64,000 nt of DNA. It comes from Notamacropus eugenii (Eukaryota > Chordata > Mammalia > Diprotodontia > Macropodidae). Positions 44,240 through 55,617 of this stretch are shown here, piece by piece. The notes under the pieces are model-generated. The model was not told the origin of the DNA, did no database searches, and worked only from the letters and a program-made list of their open reading frames with translations. Made by a program: the position numbers and the translations under genes. Positions within the stretch are counted from its first letter, which is position 1. Every line of letters starts with the position of its first letter. The stretch is taken from positions 61,652,385-61,716,384 of the forward strand of contig NC_092876.1 in assembly GCF_028372415.1 (NCBI RefSeq), read 5' to 3'.

Positions 44240-44350
44240 ATATCACCTTTGTGCAGGTAACTCCCAAATCGAGATCTCTACACCAGACCTCCACTGCACA
44301 GCTCCAAACTGACAACGTCCAAGATGGACATTTCCATTCGGAAGTCTCAT
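44240..44350 (+). repeat. L2 fragment
   Basis: ccaaatcgagatctctacac, ccaagatggacatttccatt. Confidence 0.5.
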
Positions 44351-44539
44351 TGACTGGGAGGGAGATCAGGAGGACTGAGCGAATGCCATCACCCTAAATT
44401 GTATCAAAGCCCTCACACAAGCCTTACATAGACAAGATGCAGAGATATGGGCATGAGTACAGTGTAGTAGATCAAGTTGACATTAGTTGGATAACTGGAC
44501 TCAAAAAGTAGTTATGTGTGATTCCATATCAGCTTAGAA

Positions 44540-44785
44540 AGCAGTGAGGTGACACAGTGGATAAATTGTCAGGCCTGGAGTCAGGAAGACTCATCTTCTT
44601 CCTGAGTTCAAATCTGGCCTTAGACACTTACCGAGTTGGGCAAGTCACTTCACCCTGTTTGCCTCAGTTTCTTCATCTGTAAAATGAGCTGGAGAAGGAA
44701 ATGGCAAACCACTCCACTATCTTTGCCAAGAAAACCTCATGGGGGTCCCAAAGAATCAGACACAAGTGAAGATAACTGCATATCA
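44540..44785 (+). mobile_element. SINE nested in L3/CR1
   Basis: gcagtgaggtgacacagtgg to aagaatcagacacaagtgaa. catatcagcttagaaa (left) and a close copy (accagcttagaaa, right) mark the target duplication. Confidence 0.85.
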
Positions 44786-45687
44786 ACCAGCTTAGAAACA
44801 GATCTCTGGTAAAATATACCATGGATCTGTGCTTGGCCCTGTGCTGTTAAACATGTTTGCCAGGGACTTGGTAAAGGCAGAGATGGCACGTTTATCGAAT
44901 CCACAGATAACACAAAGCTAAGAAGGATTCCTTACCACTGAGTGAGGACCCAAAAAGATCCCGACAGGCAAGAATAGGGATCCAAATCTAAGAAGATGGG
45001 ATTGTATAGAGATAAATATAAAATACTGTGCTTGACTTCAAAAAACCCATATCCAAAATAAAAAATGGGAGTCACAGCTATACAGTAGTAGATCTGAAAA
45101 AGATCAAATGAGATCATCTTTGGGACACACTTAGCCCAAAGCCCAGCACATAGTAGGCACTATACAGATGTTAGTTATCATCATTATTATTAAAAATCTG
45201 GACATTATAGTGGGCTGCAAGCTCAAAAAGAGATAACAGAAAGCTGATTTGATCCTGTGCTGTAATGACAGAGGCCTGGCATCCCTAACCCAAGAAGTGA
45301 GAGCCCTGCTGCATTTTCTCCAGCTCAGACCACACCTGGCTTCTTTTCTAGATGCCAGACTGAAGGAGGGCCACCCCTTCCAGCATGGGAGTCCTGTGCA
45401 AATCTGACAAGCTGGAGAACATCCAGAGGAGGGTGGTTAGATGGTAAAAGGTCACAAAATCATCATACCACATGAGGATTAACTGAAAGAACTGAGAATA
45501 CTCAGTTTGAAGAAAAGACGACTTGGTGGTGGGAGGTACATAATAGCTGTTTTCAAGTATCTAAAGAAAGAGACATTAGCCTTGTTCTTCTTGCTACAAG
45601 AGAAGTGATGAAAAGAAGCTGCAGAGAGGTGTTTCTGGGCTTTCTACAAGAAAACACATTATAATAATTAGACTTCTCCAAAAGTAG

Positions 45688-45925
45688 CTTAGGCAGCTAG
45701 GTGGTGCAGTGAATAGAATACTGTGCCTGGAGTCAGAAAGATCTGGGTTCAAATCCAGCCTCAGATGCTTACTAGCCATATGACCCTGAGAAAGTCACTT
45801 AATCCTGTTTGCCTCAGTTTCCTCATCTGCAAAATGAGCTGGAGAAGGAAATAGCAAATCACTTCAGTTTCTTTGCCAAGAAAACCCCAAATGGGGTCAC
45901 AAAGAGTCGGACATAATTGAAATGG
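45688..45925 (+). mobile_element. SINE nested in L3/CR1
   Basis: ttaggcagctaggtggtgca, ggttcaaatccagcctcaga, gtcacaaagagtcggacata. Little diverged from the apparent consensus, so among the younger insertions. Confidence 0.88.
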
Positions 45926-46010
45926 GTTCCCTGAATGGAGGTCTTCAAGCAAAGACAGGACGACCACGTAGGTATTTCTGGAGGGGATTCTCAATTCAGA
46001 TACAGGTTCA

Positions 46011-46195
46011 TAGATTTAGAGCAGGAAGAAACCTTACCCGTCATCTGGTCCAACGCCTTTGTTTTGCAGATGAAGATACCTCAGCTCAGAGAAGGGAAAT
46101 GTCCAAGATCAAAGAGAGCCAGGATCTTAGCTGGGGTCTTTTGATTCCAAAGCCAAGGCTCTTTCCACTGCACCACACTGTCTGTGAGGTGTCTT
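46011..46195 (-). repeat. Reverse MIR-like SINE
   Basis: agatgaagatacctcagctc, ggtcttttgattccaaagcc, ccactgcaccacactgtctg. Confidence 0.75.
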
Positions 46196-46214
46196 CCAAC
46201 ACATAGCTTCTGTG

Positions 46215-46665
46215 AAGCTGTGAATTTGTCTTCTTCTAACCAAATCCTACCTTTTTTCCTGGTTTCCCTATTTCTGTGACTAGCACCGTGAGCTTCCTAG
46301 TCACCAAGCTGGATACCATGGAATTCTCTTTGACACTTGCATCCCTCCTTCTCCTACGTCCAACAAGCTGCCAAGTCCTGCCAATGCTACTTCCACAGTA
46401 CCTTTCCCCTCTACCTTTCTCCTCTCTATTCCTACAGCCACCACCCCAGCTGGGGCTTCCTGGGATCTCTTACCTAGGACATTGTAAGAACCTCCAATCT
46501 GGTCTCTCTGACTTCAAGCTCTTTCCTCTCCATCCCATCCTCAGTCAACTACCAAATAATCCTCCTAATTCAGAAGTCTGATCAAATTTTTCCTCTGATC
46601 AATGATCCTCAATAGTTCTTCAGTTGCTTACTAAATAAAGTATAGACTCTATGGATGGGCATTCA
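46215..46665 (+). mobile_element. L2 LINE fragment
   Basis: acacttgcatccctccttct, caacaagctgccaagtcctg, gaacctccaatctggtctct, gggcattcaaggctgtct. Confidence 0.7.
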
Positions 46666-46689
46666 AGGCTGTCTAGGACTGGCTCTAGT

Positions 46690-46880
46690 CTGAGGAAAGA
46701 GCACAGAATCTGGAGTCAGAAGACAAGTTTGGGATCTGCTCTACTTCCTCCTTCCTTATGTGACTTTTAGTGAATCACTTAATGTTCTGGGCCTCAGTTT
46801 TCTCATCTACAAAATAAGCGGCTTGGACTATGTGATTTCTAAGGTCCCTTTCAGATCCCAATCCAGTGATCCTATTATCC
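46690..46880 (+). repeat. MIR-type SINE
   Basis: aaagagcacagaatctggag, ctgggcctcagttttctcat, ctaaggtccctttcagatcc. Confidence 0.85.
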
Positions 46881-46999
46881 TAAGGACACCCTTTGTCTCC
46901 AGCTCAACTGAATGAGCAATTTTTGGATGGATTTCATTCTTCTCTTTCCTGGCTCAAAACATCCTTACAGTCATCCATCCCCCGTGCCTAGATGGCATC

Positions 47000-47440
47000 T
47001 CTCAGCAGAGCCAGGAAAACATTGTACTCAATGACTAAAACAATGTAAATGGAGAGAACAGTAAAAACACAACAATGGAAACTGAATGCTGTAAAATTAT
47101 GATGACGGAACTTGGCCCCCTCAAAGAGGCATGGGAGTGGACTTCCCTGCCTTCTATGCAGAGGTAGGGGACACTGAATAGGAAACTAGACTTGGTTGAG
47201 GTGTGGGTTAGTTTTGCTGAACCATTTTTTTCTCAATTTTTAAATTATTTTTTTTCTAAAAAATGGTTCTCTGGGAAAGCTAGAAAGGAGGGATATATCG
47301 GGAAATTTTTAAAATATATAAGGAAATATATAATATAAGATGTAAAATTATACTATCTAATATTGCATCAATAAAATATGTAATATAAAACATTTTTAAA
47401 GTTTAAATAAAAATTTTTAAAGAATGTGATGTTGCTACAT
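47000..47440 (+). repeat. Unclassified retroelement 3' end
   Basis: agccaggaaaacattgtact, aacaatggaaactgaatgct, gggttagttttgctgaacca and a long AT-rich end. Longest member of the family at 26290 and 34205. Confidence 0.55.
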
Positions 47441-47465
47441 TTCCGCCTGTTGAAAAGTCTTCCCT

Positions 47466-48090
47466 AAAGGACCCACATGTACAAAAATATTTATAGCAGC
47501 TCTTTTGTGGTAGCCAAGAACTGGAAATCGAAGGGATACCCATCCATTGGGGAATGGCTGAGCAAGTTGTGTATATGAATGTAATGGAATACTATTGTGC
47601 TATAAGAAATGACAAACAGGCGGACTTCAGAAAATCCTGGAAAGATTTACATGAACTGATGCTGAGTGAAGGGAGCAGAACCAGGAGAACATTGTTCACA
47701 GAAACAGCCACAGTGTATGATGACTGATTTTAATAGACTGAGCCCTTCTTAGCAACGTAAGGACCTAAAACAATTCCAAAGGAATTCATGATGGAAAATG
47801 CCATCCACATGCAGAGAAAGAACCATGGAGGCTGAATGCAGAGAGAAGCAGACTATTTTCTTTTTTGTTGTGGTTGTTTGTTTTTCTTTCTCATGGTTCC
47901 TCTCATTCTAATTCTTCTATACAACATGACTAATGTGAAATTATGCTTAATAGGAATGTCTATATAGAGTCTATATCAGATTGCATGCCATGTTCAGGAA
48001 GGAGAAGGGGGAGAAAATTTATAACTTATGGAAGTCAATGTTGAAAACTAAAAATAAATTAACTTTTAAAAAATTGCTACCTAAAAAAAA
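47466..48090 (+). mobile_element. 5'-truncated L1 inserted in L2
   Basis: acccacatgtacaaaaatat, aatggctgagcaagttgtgt, tgaactgatgctgagtgaag, A-rich tail. gtcttccct (47457-47465) and gccttccct (48091-48099) are likely target duplications. Confidence 0.88.
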
Positions 48091-48099
48091 GCCTTCCCT

Positions 48100-48440
48100 T
48101 CCTTAGAGGTCCACCTCTTCCAGGAAGCTTTTCCTGCTTTCCCCAGCTAGAAGGGATTCTTCCTTCCCCAACTTTGCATAACCTTGGATAGTTTCCTTAA
48201 CCCCAGGGCCTCAGTTTCCTCATCTGTAGAAAGGTGGGACAGACTGAACTAGTTGGCTTTTTCTAAGTCCCAAACTACAGTTCTAAGAAATTCTCATCTC
48301 TATTAAACTCCTCACTAATCACACCCTTCCTTCCTTTATTAGTCTACACACCCACCAAGGGAATGGATTGTTCTTTACAGCTCTTTCTTCACCACGAGTC
48401 CAGTGTCTTTGCACAAAGAAATATAATATGTACATATCAT
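48100..48440 (+). repeat. L2 fragment with MIR insertion
   Basis: ctcttccaggaagcttttcc is L2; 48180-48300 (ccccagggcctcagtttcct) is MIR. Confidence 0.6.
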
Positions 48441-48499
48441 ATAATAATAAATATATTCACTTGAATTAATACGGCCTCAATTGCTTTTTATAGAGAGGC

Positions 48500-48790
48500 C
48501 ACCAAGGTAGGGCAAGAACCTTAGATTCAGCAAGAGAAAAATGGGGTTCAAATTCCAGGTCTGATACTGATGCTTTCTGTGACCTTGGACAAGTTACTTG
48601 AGTTCTGTACACCTCAGTTTCTTTCATCTGCAAAATGAGTTTCCTAATGCTTACTTAATAGTGTGGTATATAGCTAGCTAGTCTCAGAATCAAGAGGATC
48701 TAGGGTCAAGTCTTGCCTTAGAACACACACTGGCTGTGTGACCTTGCCCAAGTCACTTCAATTTCCAGTGTCTCAGGCAACTCTTTAAGG
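48500..48790 (+). repeat. Two forward SINEs
   Basis: aatggggttcaaattccagg (about 48540) and gtgacctTGCCCAAGTCACT (about 48739). Confidence 0.8.
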
Positions 48791-48949
48791 CTATAAATTA
48801 ATGAGATACTGATCTCCATTGATGGAAGCAGTTATTTTCACACAGGCATGTGAATGTGTGAAACATGCTACACATGCTAAGCTCCTTGCGGGCAGGAAAG
48901 GTTACAGCCACCCTGATCCATTTCAGAATCGCCTGCAGGGTACTGACTT

Positions 48950-49209
48950 TAAGATTCAGTTGTTTCAGTCGAGTCTGACTCTCCTTGACCCTATTTGGGG
49001 TTTTCTTGGCAGAGATATCTGCCAAGAGTGATCTGCCATTTCTTTCTCCAGCTCATTTTACAGATGAGGAAACTGAGACAAACAAGGTGAAGTGACCTGC
49101 CCAGGGTCACAAAGATAATAAGTGTTTGAGGCTGGATGTGAACTCATGAAGGTGAGTCTGCCTGATTTCAAGCCCAGTGTCCTATGTACTATGGTGCCAC
49201 CTAACCATC
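48950..49209 (-). mobile_element. Reverse marsupial SINE with target duplication
   Basis: tttggggttttcttggcaga, gatgaggaaactgagacaaa, actatggtgccacctaacca. ctgactttaa occurs just before (about 48943) and just after (about 49212). Confidence 0.88.
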
Positions 49210-49339
49210 TCTGACTTTAATAGGTGCTCAATAGATACATGATTGATGACTTGGCGATTCAAGAGGAGGAAAGATGCACAGAGGGGAAGGAAATCACCCA
49301 ATATCACACAGGAAGTTCCAAGGAATAATCCTTGGATTT

Positions 49340-49505
49340 TGATCTGGAAAGGATTTGAGAGGTTATTGAGTCTAATCTCTTCCAATAAGGAAACAGAGGC
49401 TTAGAGGTTGAATGACTTACCTAGCTAGAAAGGGTCTAAAGCCAGATTCCAAGCCAGGTCTTCCTCCAACACCAAGCACAGTTCTCCATTCTACCTCCAA
49501 CATCA
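49340..49505 (-). repeat. Reverse MIR-like SINE
   Basis: ctggaaaggatttgagaggt, aggaaacagaggcttagagg. Confidence 0.75.
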
Positions 49506-49869
49506 GAGGTGTAGCCAGGCTGAAAAGCTTACTACACCTTCCAGTGACATAAGGGATTTTCGTGAAATGCCAGCTACTAGAGACCTAGCAGGGAGTAGGG
49601 AGGGTGGCTTCCTTTCTGGGCTTTCTGCTCTTGACTTGGAAGATCTATTTCTCCAGTAGTCTTCTCACTCTGGGAGACCCACCTTCCACTGGGGCCCATC
49701 TTATGATGGGTCAGTTCCTTCATTTTATAGAAAGTGCCCAGACCACCCATGCCTACTCCTTTGTTCCTCTCCGGCCTCCACTCTTGACTCTCCAGACTTC
49801 TTTCTCTCCTGTGCCATCACTGGGACACCTTTTTTTAATCTTGTTTTTCATCTTTCTTTTACGAGTTAT

Positions 49870-50005
49870 CCTCCCCATTTAGAATTCTTGTTCCTTGAGA
49901 ACTGGGACTGTTGGGTTTGGAGGGTTTTGATTGTATTTATATTCCCAGCCCTTCACATAGTGCTTGGCATGCAGTAAGCACTTAATGTTTACTGACTTCA
50001 TTTGA
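49870..50005 (+). repeat. L2 3' tail
   Basis: attcttgttccttgagaact, tagtgcttggcatgcagtaa, gcacttaatgtttactgact. Confidence 0.75.
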
Positions 50006-50009
50006 CTTG

Positions 50010-50760
50010 CCAGTGGAGGACATGGGATCTTAAGAAGACCTAGAGTTGAGTGGGAAGAAGATGTCTCAGGAATTATGCAAGGACATCCTACCAGAGCTGA
50101 AGTGATGGCAGCAACAGCCAGGACATGCTCATGTGGCATCCATGCTAGCAAAGCCGGAAAGGCGCCTGCCTGCCAGGGCATCTGTTTACTGCAAATCCCC
50201 AGGAAGTGTGGAGATACCTCCCACCCCATGTGTTGGGAAAGCTCCTGGGCAGTCACCTCGCCGATGCCATTCATCTGCCCTCTTCCTAGGGATGGAAACC
50301 ATCTCCTCAGAGGAGAGGGAGAAGGCGGATGAACTGAAAAGAGAAGAAAGAGAAGGGGTTTGGAGGCAGAAGCATGGAGGAATAGAGAAATGGAGGACAG
50401 TATGGTCAAGGAGAGGGAGGTGATGAATGATGAGAATGGGCTTGGAGGGGTGGGACCGGAGGTAAAGAGAAAGAATGGGAGGCAGAGATTACAGGGGGTC
50501 CTAGGGCCTTGGCAAAGGAAGGAAGTAATGAAGGAAGAGAGATGGGGGAGGGGAGATTGGAAGCTAGAGGTACAGGGAGTAGAGGAGGAAGAGGGGCTAC
50601 AGAGGAGACTAGGGGCTGTAGATGGGAACAGGGCTTAGAAAGGAGAGAGACTGCAGAGGATGCTGGGGATGTGGTTGAGATCTGGGACCAGGCAAAACAC
50701 GAGGATTAGAGCCCAAATGGTCATTTGGAAGTGTGGCCTCCAGAAAGTGCCCCACTCAGT
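50010..50760. promoter_or_regulatory. Repeat-free island, then a purine-rich tract
   Basis: 50070-50300 is unique and G+C-rich with TGTTTAC (forkhead core) at 50183-50189. 50340-50650 is a G/A-rich low-complexity tract that opens frames on the plus strand by composition only. Confidence 0.35.
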
Positions 50761-50849
50761 GAATTACTAATCTTTTACCTTTAAAAGCCCTGAACTGCAT
50801 TCTCCAAAGGACACACACAGTTACCCAGCTGAGACAGACTTCAAACACC

Positions 50850-51300
50850 ATCTAATCCAATCCATGCCTAGACTGGAATCTCTCCTACAACATCTCACCA
50901 AAGCAGTCATCAGGCTACTTCTAGCAAGTCTTCCAGTCACAGAAAAAGTTCAACTTTTATCAGCAGGGAGGGACAATCAGGAAGAATTTGAGGCTTACTG
51001 GGTTCAGATCATGGCTCAGACACAATTGATTACCAGCTGTGTGCCCATGGGTAAGTAGCCTCATCTCTCCATGCCTCAGTCTCCTCAGCTGCGAAATGGG
51101 AATCATAACACTTGAACCCACAGGTCTATTATGAGAAAAGTACTTTATACATATTAGAACAAGATAGAAATGTGAATTATGATTCTGATCATTAGCCCAT
51201 TCCACTTTGGGAGAGTTCTCATTGTTAAAATGTTTTTCCTTAAGAGAGCTAATTTTTGATAACTCCCAACCATCTCTCCTAGGGCTGCCTGATGGGGGCT
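50850..51300 (-). mobile_element. L3/CR1 LINE fragment split by a MIR
   Basis: catctaatccaatccatgcc on the left and ttagcccattccactttggg, attgttaaaatgtttttcct on the right; a forward MIR (50995-51175: cttactgggttcagatcatg, catgcctcagtctcctcagc) lies between. Confidence 0.65.
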
Positions 51301-51650
51301 CAACATCGTCCAAGAGTATGTCTATGCTCCATAGAAAATGCAGCCACCAGTCCCCACCTGCTCCTTCTGTAGCCTTTACACTAAAAAAAGAATTTTTTTA
51401 CCTGACAACATTAGGGCAGAAATAAAACAGGCAAAGCAAACTACTAGGAAGATGAGACTGCAGCTGAATATCCTGTCCCTGCTTCACCAAAGGCTGGTTT
51501 GCCCACAGGGAATCCCCCTCCCATTTTTCTCTGGCTTTGCTTCACTGTATTCAGGAGGATGGGCTGGGGAAAGGAGGGCTTAGTTCCTTTGGGAAGCCCT
51601 GCCACCTGTCCTTTGCACCTGGGGGGTCCATAGAGATCAGGTCCTTCAAT
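51300..51650. other. Unassigned intronic sequence
   Basis: Possibly more decayed L3/CR1 up to about 51430; otherwise nothing recognised. Confidence 0.3.
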
Positions 51651-51654
51651 GGGG

Positions 51655-52035
51655 CTTAAATCTAAAAGGCACCTTAAAGGTCACATAGTACAACCTTTTA
51701 ATTTTACAGAAGATGAAGCTGAGGTCAAAAGAGGAGAAGCAATTTGCCTAAAATCACAAGCACAGTAATTAATAGACAGAATTTTAAACCCTAAGTGTTC
51801 TGGCTCTAAATCCAATATTCTGTGCACTACATCATATTACAGAAGCAAAATGACTGAAATTTCATTTTTGTCTCTCATAGGATTATGGAGATGGAAGGGA
51901 CATGGGAATTTAGAATGATAGGGCAGCAAGGTTTCTTAGAACACAGGATGTCAGAGCTGGGAGGGCTCTTAGAACACAGGATGTCAGAGCTGGGAGGGCC
52001 CTTAGAATATTAAAAGAATATTAAAGCTAGAAACA
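51655..52035 (-). repeat. Reverse SINE and two to three 33-bp units
   Basis: SINE at 51655-51845 (agaagatgaagctgaggtca). Units at 51933-52010: agaacacaggatgtcagagc then tgggagggctctt, repeated with gggccctt. Confidence 0.85.
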
Positions 52036-52184
52036 TGTTTAGAGATCACTGAGTCCAGGACCATCATTTGACAGTCATTCTCACATAAAACTGAGGCATT
52101 CATCCCTTTGAAAGAACTCTCTGGATCAAGGACCTTCAGCTCTTATAGAGCTTCTGTGAGACTGAGGGGCTTCTAGGACAAGAA

Positions 52185-53545
52185 CTCACTATTTTACAAA
52201 AACTGCTGAGAAAACTAGAAACCAGTATGGCAGAGACTAGGTATAAAGCAACATTTTACACTGTACACCAAGATAAGGTCAAAATGCATACATGATTTAG
52301 ACATAAAAGGGGATACTATAGGCAAATCAGAACATACAATAGTTTACCTATCAGATCTATGAAGAAGGGAAGACTTTATGACCAAACAAGAGATGGAGAG
52401 CATTATGAGATGTAAAATGCATAGTTTTGATTACATTAAATTAAAAAGTTTTTGCACAAACAAAACCGATGCAGCCAAGATTAGAAGGAAAGTAGAAAGA
52501 TAGGAAACACTTTTTATAGCCAGTATTTCTGATAAAGGCCTCATTTCCCAAATATATAAAGAAGTGAGTCAAATTTATAATAATACAAGCCATTCCCAAA
52601 TGATAAATAGTCAAAGAATACAGAGAGTTTTCAGATGAAAAAAATTAATGCTATCTATAGGCCCATAAAAAATGCTCTAAATCACTATTACTTAGAGAAA
52701 TGAAAATTAAAACAATTCTGAGGTACTACCTTACACCTATCAGATTAGCTAATGTGACAGACAAAGAAAGTGATAAATGTTGGAGATGTGGGAAAATTGG
52801 AACACTAATGCATTGTTGGTGGAGTTGTGAACTGATCCAACCATTCTGGAGAGCAACCGAGAATTATGCCCAATGGGCTATAAAACTGTGCATACCCTTT
52901 AATCCCTCAATATCACTACTAGGTCTATATCCCAAAGAGGAAAAAAAAAGGAAAAGGACCTACATGTACAAAAATATTTGCAGTTTCTTTTTTTTTTTTT
53001 TTGCAGGGGCAAATAATTGGAAATTGAGGGGATGTCCATCAACTGAGGAAAGGCTGAATAAGTTGTGGCATATGAATGTAATGAAACACTATTATGCTAT
53101 AAGAAATGATGAGCAAGTGAATTTCAGAAAGACCCGGAAAGACTTCCATGAACTGCTGCTGAGTGACATTAGCAGAACCAGAACATTTTACACAGTGACA
53201 GCAACGCTGTTCCATGATCAGCTATGGACAACTTAACTCTTCTCAGCTATACAATGTTTAAGACAATTCCAAAGACTCATGATTAAAAATGCTTTCCACA
53301 TCCAGAAAAAGAACTGATGGAATCTGAATGAAGATTGAAGCATGCTATTTCCATTTCCTTTATTTTTTTCATGGTTTTTTTCTTTTTGCAAACTGTATTC
53401 ACAACATGACTAATATGGAAATAGGTTTTACAGGACTGTACATATATCAAAAAGTTGCCTACCATCCTAGAGAATGGGGAAGTGAGGAAGGCAAGGGGAA
53501 AATTTAGAATTCAAAATTTTATAAAAAATGAATGTTAAGAAAAAG
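52185..53545 (+). mobile_element. 5'-truncated L1 next to exon B
   Basis: ORF2 C-terminal frame open for 178 codons (52700-53236): RYYLTPIRLANVTDKE, LMHCWWSCELIQPFW, IKLCIPFNPSISLLGLYPKE, ending HDQLWTT. Upstream 52190-52690 is L1 with stops. The A-rich end stops about 50 bp from the exon B donor, and it is antisense to RAP1GAP. The open frame is a truncated fragment, not a functional enzyme. Confidence 0.92.
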
Positions 53546-53596
53546 AGAATGAAGGGTAGAGGCCCCCTGAGACTAGCCTTTGGAGCAGGTACTTAC

Positions 53597-53632
53597 CATG
53601 GATTCCTATTGCGCACAAAGGACTTGTCCAAC
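53597..53632 (-). CDS. RAP1GAP: RAP1GAP exon B: 36-nt microexon
   Basis: On the minus strand a pyrimidine-rich tract ending ...gctgtgtttcag precedes G TTG GAC AAG TCC TTT GTG CGC, and the exon ends CCA TG before a strong donor gtaagt. The first base completes a Gly codon from exon A and the last two begin a Trp codon finished by exon C. The product is (G)LDKSFVRNRNP(W), against human (G)VDKSFTSRRSV(W) from memory: D-K-S-F, one Arg and Trp are kept. Both splice phases fit. It is too short for ORF finders. An L1 copy ends only about 50 bp beyond the donor, so the nearest downstream intronic context is lineage-specific. Confidence 0.92.
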
Positions 53633-53639
53633 CTGAAAC

Positions 53640-54220
53640 ACAGCAAATGGGGAAAGAGGGAAGGTAAAATTAGTAGCAATCTTTCCTTCCACATACAAGA
53701 CCCTCAGGGTCCCTGGGATGCCCAATTCCCACAGCAGAGGGAGAGGGACAGATTCAATGGCCAAAGGGACTGGAGGAGGACAAGGCCATCTGGCCTTCTT
53801 CTAGTCCTAGGACAGGACAGACACAGCTGGGATGGAGGTCTCAGGCTTACCTCTTTCCAGAGTCCCTAGTGGGAATGTATAAAGATCTTGGGCTTTATCC
53901 CTTCTAATTTCTCAGCAGTGTTTTTTGAACCTGATCAACACTCAGAGTAGGGGGCACTTCTATGCTCAAGTCTGGCCACTGTCCAGCTTCTAGGAAAGGG
54001 GAGCTGACCTCAGCTCACTGAAGTAGGTTCATGCTCTTTGGCCTAGTCCGAGGCAGGGTAGGGAAGGGGGGCTTGCAAAACTTCTCTGTTGTGAAAACAA
54101 ACAGCCCCTCCTCCTTCGGACACCCATCAGCTCCCAGCTCAGAGAGCAGATGGAATGGAAGAGGAGGGGTAGCATTCCACCTTATGAGAGGTGAGAGAAA
54201 GAGGAATGCCAGAGTCACAT
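53640..54220. other. Repeat-free intron upstream of exon B
   Basis: No repeat recognised. Contains the branch/pyrimidine region of exon B and otherwise nothing that I can name. Confidence 0.4.
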
Positions 54221-54224
54221 AATT

Positions 54225-54420
54225 ATATGACCAGAACACTTAAGAGTTGGAAAGGACCTCCAAGAGCAACTAGTCCAAGCCTTCTTGTTTGAAAAAGGGA
54301 AAAACTGAGGTCTAGAGAGGGAAGTAGCTAGACCCAAGTTCATAGAACCAGGACTCCAGTCCAAATCTCCTAACTCCCAGAAAACTGTTTTTCCAGCTCT
54401 CCTCCCACTCCCACCCGCCC
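54225..54420 (-). repeat. Reverse MIR-like SINE
   Basis: agagttggaaaggacctcca, aaactgaggtctagagaggg. Confidence 0.8.
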
Positions 54421-54599
54421 CTCGTTCTGTGTGCCTCACTTTAAACAAACCTAACACATGAAAACTGGGATTTACAACACAGGACAGACCAGGAGATGCT
54501 TATTCACTTTACAAAAAAAAAAAATTAACTCCAGGAACATTTTCCCCCCTCCTCGATGATTTTCCAGACAGAATGAAGGCAGAAAGAGTGTCACAGAGT

Positions 54600-54985
54600 T
54601 TTAGAAAATCAGAACCAGAGATGGAAGAGAGAGATGTAGGGGACAGAGAATGTCAGAGCTCAGAGACCACAGAAAACCCCTTCATTTTACAGATGAAGAC
54701 ACTGAGGCATAAATGAAGGACCTTGCTCAAGGTCATAGAGCTAAGTAGTGGTAAAGTTGAGGAGGGGAAGAAGCCCAGATCTGCCCATTCCCAGGCCAAC
54801 AATCTTTTCCACGATATAGGATCATGAACTATTAGGAGTTAAAGGAGACCCCAAAGGTCACCTCCCCTATAACTTCCTACCTCGAATGGTTACAACCTCT
54901 CTGAGAAGGAGTCATTCAGCTTCTATGTATTCAAGAACTGTTCTCCCAGGGTCACCTCATGAGGATTCCCTGAGATTAACATCCA
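54600..54985 (-). repeat. Reverse SINE followed by L3/CR1-like piece
   Basis: SINE 54630-54810: gagaatgtcagagctcagag, gatgaagacactgaggcata. 54840-54985 (tacaacctctctgagaagga) is L3-like. Confidence 0.65.
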
Positions 54986-54989
54986 AGAC

Positions 54990-55345
54990 CCCTAGAGTCA
55001 GTGGGTGGTTTGGGGGAGGGAAGGGGAATGCTGAGGGGGAGGCCTAACAAAGGTCACTATGCATATGGGACAGAAACTTAGGAGCACCCCCTCAATCCTC
55101 ATCATTACTGCCTGCCTCGTGCCCACCCAACTGTTGGCATTGGGCCTACCTGTAGCATTTCTGTGTGGGCGACCCATTTCTTGCTCTAGTTGCCCCAGAG
55201 ACAGCGTGATGGTAGTGGAGTGCCTAGGTCCCACCTCTGCCTGGAATGGACACCCCCACCCCAATTACACACATTAAGGAGAAGCCCAGATGGGAACATA
55301 GTCACTAACCTAGAACACAGGCTGAGAGGAGAGATCATGAAACGA
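54990..55345. other. Unique intronic sequence
   Basis: No repeat or exon recognised. Confidence 0.35.
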
Positions 55346-55617
55346 TGCTGAAAAGCCAATTTCAGGTCTCATCTGCTGAGGGAAACATCATTCTTGCCAT
55401 GCTAACATTGGAATCATCTTTGACTCATTCCTCCCCCTCACCTCCCATATCCAATCAATTGTGAAGTCTTGTTAATTCCCCCTCTGTATTTCCCATTTAT
55501 GTTCCCTTAGACTCCTCCACTTCGATATTCACCATTTAATGCAGGCATTCTCTCTCCCTTCTGGTCTGGTCTATTATAATAAATTCCTAATTTCGCTCCC
55601 TGCCTTCAATCTCTCCA

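Larger units (their letters stand above)
44430..46010 (+). mobile_element. Forward L3/CR1 LINE 3' half with three nested SINEs
   Basis: RT-region text (ggataactggactcaaaaag; tgcttggccctgtgctgtta; cacagataacacaaagctaa) runs through cagctcagaccacacctggc, ggagaacatccagaggaggg and gaatggaggtcttcaagcaa. SINEs sit at about 44540-44785, 45105-45195 and 45688-45925. Each time the L3 text resumes where it left off. Confidence 0.85.

Noticed and set aside
52700..53236. 178-codon open frame as a gene
   Set aside because: Clearly the C-terminal part of L1 ORF2 in a 5'-truncated copy.
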